Positions 1 through 8,493 are shown, counted from the first letter of the stretch. The stretch is 64,000 nt of DNA from Streptomyces sp. WZ.A104 (GCF_002382885.1 NZ_NWVL01000015.1:54445-118444), one strand, 5' to 3'. Translations and numbers: made by a program. The notes: a model not told the origin generated them from the sequence alone.

Positions 1-94
1 CTGACCCCGTACGGTCGCACGCTGCCGTTCCCTGCGGTCCGGCCGCCGGGAACCGATTTCTTTCCGCACCCCGGGATGGTCTAAGCTCTCTCTC

Positions 95-182
95 GGTAGC
101 GTGTCCGAGCGGCCGAAGGAGCTCGCCTCGAAAGCGAGTGTGGCGTAACCCGTCACCGTGGGTTCAAATCCCACCGCTACCG
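95..182 (+). tRNA. tRNA-Ser (anticodon CGA)
   Basis: The 88-base sequence folds as a class II tRNA. Acceptor strands ggtagcg (95-101) and cgctacc (175-181) pair, with discriminator G at 182. The anticodon stem ctcgc/gcgag encloses a loop with CGA at 129-131. A long variable arm and the T-loop ggttcaaatcc follow. CCA is not encoded. It decodes UCG serine codons. Confidence 0.97.
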
Positions 183-190
183 CTGGTAGA

Positions 191-223
191 CGAAGGGCCC
201 GGCTCGATGAGCCGGGCCCTTCG
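191..223 (+). terminator. Terminator hairpin after tRNA-Ser
   Basis: A perfect inverted repeat, cgaagggcccggctc / gagccgggcccttcg, lies directly downstream of the tRNA. There is no long T run, which is common for Streptomyces terminators. Confidence 0.8.
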
Positions 224-353
224 CGTTGCCCTCTGTCTCGGTTCCCGTCTCACTTCCCGTCTCAGTTACTCGTACTGAGTCTTCCGATTAGCCAGCGGGC
301 AGTCTTCGGAGGCCTCACAATCTGAGGGTCGTCCGGCGGGGGGAAGGCGGAGC

Positions 354-644
354 ATGGACCCAGAAGTGACACAGGCGATCGCCACGGTGCTGGTGGCTGC
401 CACAGGTTCGGCCGTCGCTGCGATAGCCAGCGGAAAGTTGCGCGGGCTTCTTCGAGCGATCTTTCGGCGCCCACGAGAAACCTCCGTGATCGTGGAGGTG
501 GACGGCAAGCGTGTCGAGCTGAGCGGTGAGCAACTCAGCCCGGAAGCCGTGCAGGCGCTCATCCAGCGCCTACGCGACACACGGAGCGGCGCCGCGCGTG
601 CAGGTGAATCGGAGAAGACCTCGGGGGGCGCGACCGGTGAGTGA
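354..644 (+). CDS. Small membrane-anchored protein, EACC1-like
   Basis: This 96-residue protein has a hydrophobic, probably membrane-spanning stretch at about residues 8-28. A basic patch (LLRAIFRRPRE) and a short domain with the pattern VIVEVDGKRVELSGEQLS follow, then a polar tail. The domain pattern resembles the small 'effector-associated constant component' (EACC1) proteins of actinobacterial conflict loci, but the match is from memory and weak. A purine-rich RBS (gggggaagg) precedes the ATG at 354. The next gene overlaps its end by 8 bases, so the two are probably translated together. No catalytic motif is visible and I do not assign a function. Confidence 0.7.
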   Translation: MDPEVTQAIATVLVAATGSAVAAIASGKLRGLLRAIFRRPRETSVIVEVDGKRVELSGEQLSPEAVQALIQRLRDTRSGAARAGESEKTSGGATGE

Positions 645-909
645 AGAGGTAATCGGCCCGGCGGAGGATCTCGCAGCGGCGCCCGTTCAAGATGGCGCAG
701 CAGCCGTTACGACGGTGTCATCCCACTTCAAGATGGTCTTCATCGCAGTCGTGGCCATAACCGTCGGTGCTCTGGCGGCGAATCTCTACATCGCCATCTT
801 CGTGGAGGAGCCGACCGAGGCGGCCAAGTCGGCGATGGACTCGTGCTCGACCATCGCCAACCTTGGCTTTGGGGCCATCGTCGGGCTGCTCGGCGGCAAG
901 GCGGTCTAA
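637..909 (+). CDS. Small two-helix membrane protein
   Basis: I start this 90-residue protein at GTG 637, which overlaps the upstream stop by 8 bases and has a G-rich RBS (tcggggggcg). An upstream ATG at 526 in the same frame would run entirely inside the previous gene and is unlikely. After a polar N-terminus of about 28 residues there are two hydrophobic segments, near residues 32-55 (MVFIAVVAITVGALAANLYI) and 68-88 (a Gly-rich helix, NLGFGAIVGLLGG). The soluble part is too short for an enzyme. With its coupled partner it may form a small membrane complex; function unknown. Confidence 0.7.
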   Translation: MSEEVIGPAEDLAAAPVQDGAAAVTTVSSHFKMVFIAVVAITVGALAANLYIAIFVEEPTEAAKSAMDSCSTIANLGFGAIVGLLGGKAV

Positions 910-1001
910 GGGCTGCCCCGCAATCCTGGCGGGACAGCCCTCAAGGGTCTGTCGTTCGGATCAGGCCGGACCCCGCGAGCCCGGCATGATCCGGACGACA
1001 G
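909..1001. terminator. Two tandem hairpins between convergent genes
   Basis: Two inverted repeats separate the convergent genes ending at 909 and 1005. The first is agggctgccccgc (909-921) with gcgggacagccct (929-941), one mismatch. The second is ctgtcgttcggatca (949-963) with tgatccggacgacag (987-1001), one mismatch and a 23-base loop. Together they probably act as a bidirectional terminator. Confidence 0.7.
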
Positions 1002-1004
1002 GCC

Positions 1005-2186
1005 TTAAGCGCCCGACGGGACCTCCCCCAGCGCCTTCCAGCGGATGCGGGTCGCGCAGGCCGACACGAGGAGCGCCGACAGCGCGACCGCGCCCATGCC
1101 CCACAGCAGGCTTCCGGCGGCGGCGATGAAACCGATCATCGCGGGACCGGCCAGCAGACCCGTGGTGCCCATGGCGGCGACCAGGGCCAGCGCGTCCGGT
1201 CCCTGGCGGGCGGCGGCGACGTAGAGGCACGGGGTCACCGCGGCGATGCCGAGCCCGACGCAGGCGAATCCGATCAGTGTCGGCACCACGCCACCGACCA
1301 GCAGGGCCACCGCGAGGCCCGAACCGGCCAGCACGCTGCCGGCGCGGACGACCCGGCCGTCGCCCCAGCGGGTGCGCCAGCCGTCGGCGAAGAGGCGGGC
1401 CACGACCATCATGATCGAGACCACCGCGATGCCCAGCGGGGCGACCTCCGCACCGGCCTTGACCACGTCCTCCAGGTAGAGCGCCGACCAGTCGTTCATG
1501 GCGCCCTCCGTGACCGTGCCGAAGGCCATCGCCAGGCCCATCCAGATCGTCACCTTGGTCGGCAGGGTCAGCTTGCGGCGGCCCTTGTCCTCCTTGGCCG
1601 CTTCTGGCCGGGGGTCCTCCGTGAGCAGTCCCGGCCGGGAGTAGGCGATCAGCAGCACCAGAACGACCGCCGCCACGCCGAAGTGGGCCGCGAGCGACGT
1701 GGTCCACAGGTTCATACCGGACGCCAGGAGCGCGGCCCCCAGCGAGCCCGCGCTGAACGTGGCGTGGAGCTGGGACAGTGCCGTGCGCTCGTAGCGGACT
1801 TCGAGCGCGGCCCCCTGGGCGTTCATCGCGACGTTGAGGCAGCCGACGGCGACCCCGTCGAGGCAGATGACCAGGAGGGCGACCGGGTAGTTCGGTGCCA
1901 CCGCCAGGGCGAGCAGGAGCAGCCCGAGGGCGAGGGCCGAGACGAAGGTGAGGCGCCGGGAGCCCAGCCTCCTCATCAGCGGTCCCACGAGGGGGAACGA
2001 GCTCGCCGCGCCCGCCCCGCAGGCCATCAGGAGGAGGCCCACTTCCGCCTCGCTCAGACCGAGTTCCGTCTTGAGGGCGGGGAGCCGTGACGCCCAGGTG
2101 GCGTACTGGAAGCCGAGGAAACAGAACAGGGCCGCGATCGCCACCTGCGTACGGCGGAAATCGTCGTTGATCCGGAACACCGACAT
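1005..2186 (-). CDS. MFS transporter
   Basis: This 393-residue polytopic membrane protein has about 12 hydrophobic segments and the MFS signature between helices 2 and 3 (GPLMRRLGSRRLTF). The N-terminal pattern FLGFQYATWASRLPALK is typical of a small MFS subfamily of sugar- or drug-efflux type carriers. It is the last gene of the long minus-strand gene run, and its ATG shares one base with the stop of the GNAT gene (TGATG), so it is translationally coupled. Position suggests export of the locus product or uptake of a precursor. Substrate cannot be read from sequence. Confidence 0.85.
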   Translation of the reverse strand: MSVFRINDDFRRTQVAIAALFCFLGFQYATWASRLPALKTELGLSEAEVGLLLMACGAGAASSFPLVGPLMRRLGSRRLTFVSALALGLLLLALAVAPNYPVALLVICLDGVAVGCLNVAMNAQGAALEVRYERTALSQLHATFSAGSLGAALLASGMNLWTTSLAAHFGVAAVVLVLLIAYSRPGLLTEDPRPEAAKEDKGRRKLTLPTKVTIWMGLAMAFGTVTEGAMNDWSALYLEDVVKAGAEVAPLGIAVVSIMMVVARLFADGWRTRWGDGRVVRAGSVLAGSGLAVALLVGGVVPTLIGFACVGLGIAAVTPCLYVAAARQGPDALALVAAMGTTGLLAGPAMIGFIAAAGSLLWGMGAVALSALLVSACATRIRWKALGEVPSGA

Positions 2187-2725
2187 CAGCTCACTTCGTT
2201 CTTCCGCGACGCCCCGCGCGCCGGGGAACTCACCGCCATGGACATGTACACCGCGTCCTCGCCGTAGCCCGGCGGCAGCCCGACCTCGGTGTGGGGTGCG
2301 TAGCCACGGGCCGACCAGAAGGTGTCGCTGCCTCCCACGGCGATCAGGGAGATCCGTTCGTAGCTCCGCGAACCGGCGGTGGCGGACAGGTGGTCGATCA
2401 GCCGCGTGCCCCAGCCCCGGCGCCGGAACTCCTCGGCGACGACGCAGTCGTGCAGATGCAGATTGGCCGAGCGGAAGACGGTGTCCTCCTCCCGCCCCAG
2501 ATCGGGGTACCGGCGGAAGGGGTAGGGCAGGGCCAGTACGTAGCCCACGGTCCGCCGCTCGTGTTCCAGGAGGAAGCAGGTCTCCGGGGACGCCCGGGCT
2601 CTGGACTTCAGGGCCTCCTGCTCCTCCGAGAGAGAGCTGCCGGTGTACGTCCGCGCCTCCAGCGCGGTGATGCCGCTCCAGTCGTCCTCGACGATCCGGC
2701 GGATGCGTGGCGCGTCGTGACCCAT
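2186..2725 (-). CDS. GNAT family N-acetyltransferase
   Basis: This 179-residue protein has the GNAT fold. An N-terminal RRIVEDDWSGITALE strand-helix is followed by the acetyl-CoA pyrophosphate-binding motif RRRGWGTRL (residues 101-109), preceded by the beta-4 strand LHDCVVAEEF. It would transfer an acyl group from acyl-CoA to an amine. It starts 4 bases after the decarboxylase stop and overlaps the downstream MFS start. In this context it may acetylate the amine made by the decarboxylase, or protect the host by acetylating the product. Both are inferences. Confidence 0.85.
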   Translation of the reverse strand: MGHDAPRIRRIVEDDWSGITALEARTYTGSSLSEEQEALKSRARASPETCFLLEHERRTVGYVLALPYPFRRYPDLGREEDTVFRSANLHLHDCVVAEEFRRRGWGTRLIDHLSATAGSRSYERISLIAVGGSDTFWSARGYAPHTEVGLPPGYGEDAVYMSMAVSSPARGASRKNEVS

Positions 2726-2729
2726 CGGT

Positions 2730-3908
2730 TCAGGCCCTTTCGTCGATCAGCGTGTGGGGAAGGGGGCTGAACCCGTTGAATCCCTGGGTCATGTAGCCGG
2801 TGGCGTAGGCGCCGCACGCGAAGATCCAGACCGGGTCTCCGGACGCCGCGTCCCGGGGTACGGGGACGGGGTCTCTGCCGTAGGCGTCGTCGCTGTCGCA
2901 GGTCGGGCCCGCGATGACGGCGGGCACGTGCTCGGTTCCGGTCCCGGCGTGGGTCGGGAAGACCAGCCGGTACCGCACCCCGTCCATCTCGTACAGGCCG
3001 TTGAACTTGCCGCAGCTCAGATACAGCCAGTTCTCCCGCTCCCCGTCGAGCTGCCCGCGTGTGGTCAGCCGGGACACATGGGCCCGGATCGCGCCGTGGT
3101 CCGCGACCAGATGGCGGCCCGGCTCCATGAGGAAGCGGAGGGGTGACTCCGAGGCCTCGCCGAGCCGCTGCATGCCCTCGCGGATCACGGTGAAGATCTT
3201 GTCCACCGGAGGGTCGAGCCGTCGGCCCTGCCGGTCGGCGTACCCGAGCGCGGGCAGGCCGCCGCCGAGGTTGACGTGGTCGAGGAGGATGCCGCGCCCG
3301 TTCAGCGTGACGATGACGTCGGCCAGGGTCTCGAAGGCCCGGCGCCAGGCCTCGGACGTCATCTGCTGGGAGCCGACATGGACCGACAGGCCCGCGGGTG
3401 TCAGGCCCGCCTGCCGTGCCGCCTCCAGCACCCGGACCGCGTCCGCCGCCGAGCAGCCGAACTTGCGGCTGAGGCCCCACAGCGCGCCGTACCCGTCGGT
3501 GGCCAGCCGGCAGAAGACCCGGGAGCCGGGGGCGTGGACGGCGATCGCCGCCACGTCTTCGAGGCTGTCGGTGGCGAAGTCCCGGACGCCGAGGCGGTGG
3601 GCGGCGGCGATGTCGCGGTCGGACTTGATGGTGTTCCCGTAGTGGATCCTCTCCAGCGGAACCCCGGTCGCGATGGCCTGCTCGATCTCCCGGGGGCTGG
3701 CCGCGTCGAACCCGGAGCCCAGTTCCGCGAGGCGGAGCAGGACCCCGTCCACCGGGCAGGCCTTCATCGCGAAGCGGACCGAGAGGCCGGGCAGCTCCTC
3801 GGTGAGGGCGGTGAACTGTGCCTCGATCCCCGCGAGATCGAAGACGATCACATCCTCGGGGGCGGCCGCCAGGGCCGCGCGCATACGTGCTGTCCCGTCC
3901 ATGATCAC
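2730..3908 (-). CDS. PLP-dependent amino-acid decarboxylase, fold III (Orn/Lys/DAP type)
   Basis: The protein has the alanine-racemase-type barrel followed by a beta domain. The PLP lysine lies in RFAMKACP (Lys49), the phosphate-binding glycines are in VNLGGGLPALG, and the C-terminal active-site segment is AGPTCDSDD, matching the WGPTCD motif of eukaryotic-type ornithine decarboxylases. HVGSQQ is also typical. It should decarboxylate a basic amino acid such as ornithine, lysine or arginine, or diaminopimelate. I start at GTG 3908, which overlaps the upstream stop as GTGA. ATG 3902 is an equally acceptable start two codons in. The length (392) is normal for the family. A diamine building block for the locus product is likely. 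Confidence 0.88.
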   Translation of the reverse strand: MIMDGTARMRAALAAAPEDVIVFDLAGIEAQFTALTEELPGLSVRFAMKACPVDGVLLRLAELGSGFDAASPREIEQAIATGVPLERIHYGNTIKSDRDIAAAHRLGVRDFATDSLEDVAAIAVHAPGSRVFCRLATDGYGALWGLSRKFGCSAADAVRVLEAARQAGLTPAGLSVHVGSQQMTSEAWRRAFETLADVIVTLNGRGILLDHVNLGGGLPALGYADRQGRRLDPPVDKIFTVIREGMQRLGEASESPLRFLMEPGRHLVADHGAIRAHVSRLTTRGQLDGERENWLYLSCGKFNGLYEMDGVRYRLVFPTHAGTGTEHVPAVIAGPTCDSDDAYGRDPVPVPRDAASGDPVWIFACGAYATGYMTQGFNGFSPLPHTLIDERA

Positions 3909-5242
3909 AGGCCCGGGCCCGACGGTCCGGGGGCCCCGTGAAGGCGCACGGTCCGGCTCGCCCGCACCATCTCTCCCCACGACTCGATCAGGAACGCGAA
4001 GTCCTCGATGTCCTCGCACGCCTCGTCGAGCAGCCGCTTCCCCTCCTCCTCCAGGAGCCCGGCGAACTCGGTGTACCGACCGCCGAGTCCGCGGTAGGAG
4101 CGGTCCAGGACCTCCAGCCGGTGGACGTTCCCGGACCGGTCCAGGCGCGTGCTCTCTCGGACGAGCCGGGCCGTCTCGGCCGGGCGGAGGAGTCCGTCCC
4201 CGTCGAGCAGGGCGCCGCCCGCGGCCGCCATCCGGTCGTAGATGTCGTTGAAGTAGAGCATCGACAGGAAGAACTTCACCAGCCGCCGGTGGTAGGCGCT
4301 GAATCCGGCGTCCGTGCGGCGTTCGGGGGTGTAGAAGTTGACGATGTTGCGGTTGTGCAGGACGCCGGGGAGCCGCGCGTCGTGCACGAGGTGGAGCAGG
4401 AAGTAGTCGCTGCCGATGGTGTTGACCGCCGGCGGCAGCGGCACGTTCTCGTACACCTCGCGGTGGAGGCTGATGTTGCACATGTCGACCCGCATGGGGT
4501 CGACGACGGTCAGGAGCGCGTGGTCCTGTCGAAACGGCTCGGTGCCCGCGCCGCGGAAGGACTCCTCGACCAGCTCCCGCTTTCTGCTCTCCGGCCACTC
4601 CGGGGGTGCCCAGAGGCTCACGATGTCGTAGTAGATCTCCGGGTCGAGCCTCTGCACCTCGCCGATGTCCACGGACAGTTCGCCCACGAAGGAGCTGCCG
4701 ACCAGCAACACCGGCTTGTCCGCGTCCGACGGGTCGAGCAGGGTCTCGGTGACGCCGTCCGCCGCGTCCCGGGCGCGCCTGCCCAGCGAGGTGAGTTCGT
4801 GGTGAACGGGGTGGACGGGCGTGCCGTCCTCCTGGACCTGGAAGGCGCTGTCGGAGTCCCTGCGGTGCACCGACTCGCAGCCGAGAGCACCGGCGATCAG
4901 GAAGGCCCGGTTGGTGCACGCCCCGTAGGAGACGTCGGGCGGGAGCATCAGACCGAGCAGCCGGTCCGGGGCGGTGGCCCCGGAGCGCTCCAGCACCAGC
5001 CGCAGGAAGTCCCGCTGCGCTGCTTCGTCGAGGTGGTGTACGTGGACGTTCGCCGCCCGGTGTTCGGCGGCGAGGACCCCGGCGTGCTCCTGGAACGTCC
5101 GCCGGTCGGAGGAGTCCAGGATCAGCAGGTGCACCTCGACGCCGAAGTGTTCCGCCGCGTGGTCGGCCTCCGCACCGACCGCCGAAAGGGTCTTCGCGCA
5201 GGGCCGGTTCGTGGGAAGGGCCAGGCAGATACGGCGCATCAC
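3905..5242 (-). CDS. DUF6271-like (glycosyltransferase-like) protein
   Basis: This 445-residue soluble protein begins with RICLALPTNRPCAKTL, a beta strand and turn like the start of GT-A glycosyltransferases. It then has HLLILDSSDRRTF and GVEVHLL elements, CTNRAFLIAGALG, and a conserved-looking MCNISLHREVYENVP segment. I recall such proteins being annotated as DUF6271 in Streptomyces metabolite clusters, but no classical DxD site is obvious. The gene overlaps its neighbours on both sides by 4 bases, so it is co-translated with the dioxygenase and decarboxylase. A sugar- or nucleotide-handling role is an inference from fold resemblance only. Confidence 0.7.
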   Translation of the reverse strand: MMRRICLALPTNRPCAKTLSAVGAEADHAAEHFGVEVHLLILDSSDRRTFQEHAGVLAAEHRAANVHVHHLDEAAQRDFLRLVLERSGATAPDRLLGLMLPPDVSYGACTNRAFLIAGALGCESVHRRDSDSAFQVQEDGTPVHPVHHELTSLGRRARDAADGVTETLLDPSDADKPVLLVGSSFVGELSVDIGEVQRLDPEIYYDIVSLWAPPEWPESRKRELVEESFRGAGTEPFRQDHALLTVVDPMRVDMCNISLHREVYENVPLPPAVNTIGSDYFLLHLVHDARLPGVLHNRNIVNFYTPERRTDAGFSAYHRRLVKFFLSMLYFNDIYDRMAAAGGALLDGDGLLRPAETARLVRESTRLDRSGNVHRLEVLDRSYRGLGGRYTEFAGLLEEEGKRLLDEACEDIEDFAFLIESWGEMVRASRTVRLHGAPGPSGPGL

Positions 5243-6258
5243 CGCTCCCTCCAGGAGGTGAGCCCGAGCAGCTTCTCGCCGAGCCCGGTCAGCTCCGCGG
5301 GGCCGTAGCGCAGGGATTCGTGCTTGGTCGCGTCGCCGACCAGCGTCCTGTTCCAGTCCGGGGTGGTGAGGTGGCGCCAGGAGTCGATCCGGGAGCGCCG
5401 CATCTCCTCGTGCGACTCCAGCGCGGGCATCATCGAGAGGTACTGCACCGAACGCACGCCGTTCTCGGAGGTGTTGCGCGCCACCCCGTGGGCCAGCAGG
5501 CCGTTCCAGATCAGCAGGTCACCGGCGTTCAGCTCGGGGCGGACCACCGGGTATTCGGCGCGGTCGGCCGCCGGCCTGATCGGGTCCCGGTCCGCGGGCT
5601 GACCCGCCGCCCACTCCTCGAACCGGTGGAACAGCTCGGGCGAGCACTGGAACCCGCCCAGCTCCGGCCGTGTGTCGTTGAGGGCGATGATCCCCTGGAC
5701 CCGCTGGGGCGGCTCCGCGAGGGTGGTGTCGACGTCCCAGTGGAGCTCGATGTCGAACCCCTGGTCCGTCGGGGCTATCAGCGCCCGGTCGCGGTTCCTG
5801 ACGTTGGGCGGGTTGAGGTTGAGCCGGTCCAGCGTCACCCACAGCTCTTCGCAGTCCCACACGTCGACGAACGCGTCGTAGACCCGCTGGGTCTGGCGGC
5901 TGTCCCAGATGTACTGGTGCTGGTATGCCTCGACGAACCCGTAGACGTACAGATCGCGTTCGAGGTCCGTGGCGAACTCCCGCTCCTCGTACCAGGTGTC
6001 CGGCCGGTCGGGGTCGAGTCCCTGGAAGTCCCAGGTGAATTCGAGGAGCTTCTGTGCGGCGGCGGGCTCGATCGCCTGCCGCACGATGACGTAGCCGTAG
6101 CTCTGCCAGAACGCGAAGTCCTCCTCGGACAGCACCCGCAGGGGGCGGGACTTGCGGAGGTGGCGCAAAGGGGCGGGCGAGACGTAGGTCTCGCCGTCGG
6201 CACTGAAGTACGCGAGGTCCGAGGCCGCTCGGTGCAGGTGCGGTTCGGGGTCGGGCAT
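5239..6258 (-). CDS. Phytanoyl-CoA dioxygenase-like Fe(II)/2-oxoglutarate oxygenase
   Basis: This 339-residue protein shows the PhyH double-stranded beta-helix signature. Iron ligands His173 and Asp175 lie in LHWDVDT and the distal His257 in LLAHGVARN. A probable 2-oxoglutarate arginine lies in NGVRSVQYL (Arg269). The middle motif GGFQCSPELFHRF is typical of bacterial PhyH hydroxylases acting on small molecules. An RBS (ggagtga) precedes the ATG at 6258, 50 bases after the HAD gene. It is one of three Fe/2OG-type oxygenases in the locus. Substrate unknown; hydroxylation of an intermediate is the expected chemistry. Confidence 0.88.
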   Translation of the reverse strand: MPDPEPHLHRAASDLAYFSADGETYVSPAPLRHLRKSRPLRVLSEEDFAFWQSYGYVIVRQAIEPAAAQKLLEFTWDFQGLDPDRPDTWYEEREFATDLERDLYVYGFVEAYQHQYIWDSRQTQRVYDAFVDVWDCEELWVTLDRLNLNPPNVRNRDRALIAPTDQGFDIELHWDVDTTLAEPPQRVQGIIALNDTRPELGGFQCSPELFHRFEEWAAGQPADRDPIRPAADRAEYPVVRPELNAGDLLIWNGLLAHGVARNTSENGVRSVQYLSMMPALESHEEMRRSRIDSWRHLTTPDWNRTLVGDATKHESLRYGPAELTGLGEKLLGLTSWRER

Positions 6259-6308
6259 GGTCTCACTCCAAGCTTCGATGGTGCGCTGGTGCGTTGGTGC
6301 GTTGTGGT

Positions 6309-6887
6309 TCAGCCGGACAGCAGGCCGTGGGCACGCAGTTGCCGCCGGGTGGCGTGGGCCGATGCGAAGGGGATGCCGATACCGCCGCGCGCTGTCACCG
6401 TGTCCGTGTTCGCCCGCATGTCATCGATCAGGACCAGGTCGTGCGGGCCGGTGCCGGTCTCCTCGCCCAGCAGGCGGAAGAACCGCTCGGAGGGCTTGCG
6501 GACGCCGAACCGGTACGAGGCGTAGACCTCCAGGCCCGTTCCGGCGAGCAGGTCCCGCTCGATCTCCTCGATCCACCGGGGGTAGTTGGACGCGACCACG
6601 GTCCGGTGCTCGCGCGCGCACTCCGCGACGAGCTCGCGCATGCCCTTCAGCCAGGCGTAGCCGCTTCTCCTCGTGCGGTGGAAGACATCGGTGTCGAAGG
6701 ACAGTCCGGCGTCCCGCATGGCGGCCCAGTAGTCCTCCTCCGCCAACTCGCCGCATTCCAGCTGGTGATAGGCACCCTGGGGCCGGACCCGCTCGAACTC
6801 CTCATAGGTGATACCGAATGCCTGTTCGTACGCCGATCGATAGGGGTCCGACAATAGGGTGTCCATCAGATCGAAGGCAATGATCAT
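6309..6887 (-). CDS. HAD-superfamily phosphatase
   Basis: All four HAD motifs are present in 192 residues. Motif I is FDLMDTL with nucleophile Asp6 and acid Asp9. Motif II is VVASNYP, the motif III lysine lies in GVRKPSERFF, and motif IV is LIDDMRAN. The cap is small and helical (C1 type), as in phosphoglycolate-phosphatase-like enzymes. It overlaps the upstream gene by 4 bases (ATGA). A GTP cyclohydrolase II/RibD route gives ribosyl- or ribityl-amino pyrimidine phosphates, so removal of that 5'-phosphate is an attractive role. In the riboflavin pathway this step is done by HAD phosphatases. The assignment to that step is inference. Confidence 0.88.
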   Translation of the reverse strand: MIIAFDLMDTLLSDPYRSAYEQAFGITYEEFERVRPQGAYHQLECGELAEEDYWAAMRDAGLSFDTDVFHRTRRSGYAWLKGMRELVAECAREHRTVVASNYPRWIEEIERDLLAGTGLEVYASYRFGVRKPSERFFRLLGEETGTGPHDLVLIDDMRANTDTVTARGGIGIPFASAHATRRQLRAHGLLSG

Positions 6888-7420
6888 GAAATCCCCTCCG
6901 CCCCGGCCTTGGCGGCCAGCGCCGCCGCATAGGCACGCAGCACCCGGTGCTCCCGCTCGTGGACGACATGGACGGGGGGCCTTTCGCCACGCCCGGTGCC
7001 GACGCCGGCCATGACCGCCGCGTGGCGCAGCAGTACGTAACTCCCGGACGCCCCGGCACGGAAGGCCTGAGGGTCCTCATGGGCCAGCTTCGCCCACTCC
7101 TGGTGCCCTTCGCCCAGCGCCGCCCGGGACGCCTCCAGCAGATCGGCCCCGCACAGCCCCGGCCGCAGGGCATCCACCTCGATGCCGTGCACCGTGGTGG
7201 TGAGGTCCACGCAGACCGGCCCGTCGTCGAACCCCTCCTCCAACGCGCCGAGCGCGGTCTCGGCGGCCCAGTCCTGCTCCGGACCACGGCGGCGGAGCAG
7301 GAGCGCGAAGGTGAACTCGCAGGCCCGGCGCCGGTCGGCGGGCCCGCTCACCTTCCAGATCGCGCAGATCCGGCGGGAGCTCCCGAGGACGACCGCGTTG
7401 ACGTGGAGCCCCGTACTCAT
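6884..7420 (-). CDS. Unknown protein, AsnO-HAD linker gene
   Basis: I do not recognise this protein of about 178 residues. It has strand-like segments (HVNAVVLGS, ICAIWKV, GPVCVDLTTTVHGIEV), many Ala-rich helices and no obvious catalytic motif, signal peptide or membrane helix. Two starts are possible. ATG 7420 has GAAGG at a good distance; ATG 7429 has that motif only one base away, so I use 7420. The gene overlaps the HAD phosphatase by 4 bases, implying a tight functional pair. A 74-base gap follows the oxygenase gene, wide enough for an internal promoter, though none is obvious. Confidence 0.65.
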   Translation of the reverse strand: MSTGLHVNAVVLGSSRRICAIWKVSGPADRRRACEFTFALLLRRRGPEQDWAAETALGALEEGFDDGPVCVDLTTTVHGIEVDALRPGLCGADLLEASRAALGEGHQEWAKLAHEDPQAFRAGASGSYVLLRHAAVMAGVGTGRGERPPVHVVHEREHRVLRAYAAALAAKAGAEGIS

Positions 7421-7503
7421 GGATGGCATGCCTTCGTTCCCGCTGTTGTGGGTGAGCGGCCGGGGCCCGGTCCGAGGGGCCGGGCCCCGGCCCGCCGAGG
7501 TGC

Positions 7504-8493
7504 TCAGTGGCTCAGTACGTAGCCGTCGCCGGGGCGATGGCTACGGGAGCGTCGCAGGTCGGCCACCGCGAAGGTGCGCAGCAGCCAGCGGTCGCCCCCG
7601 TCGTAGCGCGGCCGGAAGGCGGTCCTGCCGTGCGTGGTCACCCGGTTGTCCACGATCGCCAGGTCCCCCGGCGTCAGCCGGACCGTGTGGGAGGTGGCGT
7701 TGACGGCCGCCTCCAGTTCGACGAGCGCCTGGCGCGCTTCGAGCGTCAGAGCCGTCGTGGCGGAGAAGTCCACCCGCAGATCGGGGTCCTCCGGGTCGCC
7801 GTACAGCACCGGGCGCGGCGGAGTGGTCCCGTCCGCCGACCCGAAGGAGGGCGGCGGCTGGGTGCTGAACTCCGGACGGGCGAGGACTTCCCTGGTCCGC
7901 TCCGAGAGCGTGGGCAGCGCCTGGCGTATCGATCCGGTACGCAGGCCCGCCGTGCCGTCGTGGTCCGCCCGCAGGCACAGCAGCATCACGAAGTCCGGGC
8001 GGTGGACGTGGAAGGCGTTCTCGATGTGGAAGGAGAGCAGGGTGGAGCCCGCGTTGCCCTCGAAGTCCTCCCTGCCCGGCACCGGTACGACGTCCTGCAC
8101 CAGCGCGCCGGACTTCTCCGGTGCGTAGGCGGCCGGGTCGCCCAGACCGCCGGCGGCGGTCATCAGGAGGGCGGCGGCGGGCACGGTCGCCTCCCGGCGG
8201 ACCGAGCCGTCCACCGTCGGGGTGGGCGGCAGCAGGGCCTCGTCGACGGGCAGGCCCCGGAACAGCATCACCCCGCAATCGCCCGAGTCCCGGCGGAAGT
8301 CGCGTACGGCCGACCGGAAGCGGCCCGGCAGCTCCTCCCAGCCGCCACGGGCCGCGGCCGCCGTGTCGGGGTCGTCCAGCCGGCCGCCCCCGGCGCGGCA
8401 CACCGTCTCCGCGGCCCGCCGGAATGCCGCCGTCTCGGCGTCGGACAGGGCGAAGGAGGGGGGCGAGGTCAGTTTCAGGCTGAGGGATTTCAT
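7504..8493 (-). CDS. AsnO/VioC-like Fe(II)/2-oxoglutarate amino-acid hydroxylase
   Basis: This 329-residue protein has the clavaminate-synthase-like signature. HIE (His156, Glu158) in LSFHIENAFH replaces the usual HxD. The C-terminal block is VDNRVTTHGRTAFRPRYDG followed by DRWLLR, with distal His288 and the 2-oxoglutarate arginine near 302-306. This block is nearly diagnostic of L-asparagine/L-arginine beta-hydroxylases such as AsnO and VioC, which act on free amino acids. The ATG at 8493 overlaps the WD40 stop as ATGA. Together with the basic amino-acid decarboxylase it suggests that a hydroxylated amino acid is incorporated. The exact amino acid cannot be told. Confidence 0.88.
   Translation of the reverse strand: MKSLSLKLTSPPSFALSDAETAAFRRAAETVCRAGGGRLDDPDTAAAARGGWEELPGRFRSAVRDFRRDSGDCGVMLFRGLPVDEALLPPTPTVDGSVRREATVPAAALLMTAAGGLGDPAAYAPEKSGALVQDVVPVPGREDFEGNAGSTLLSFHIENAFHVHRPDFVMLLCLRADHDGTAGLRTGSIRQALPTLSERTREVLARPEFSTQPPPSFGSADGTTPPRPVLYGDPEDPDLRVDFSATTALTLEARQALVELEAAVNATSHTVRLTPGDLAIVDNRVTTHGRTAFRPRYDGGDRWLLRTFAVADLRRSRSHRPGDGYVLSH

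Noticed and set aside
2730..4919. Long open frame extending the decarboxylase to 729 residues
   Set aside because: The part upstream of 3908 runs in another frame of the DUF6271-like gene and gives Arg/Gly/Pro-rich nonsense. The GTGA overlap gives a natural start.
3938..5308. 456-residue plus-strand frame opposite the DUF6271-like gene
   Set aside because: It has the composition of a high-GC shadow (His/Gln/Val/Gly/Arg-rich), no RBS and no recognisable domain. The minus-strand protein has coherent fold motifs.
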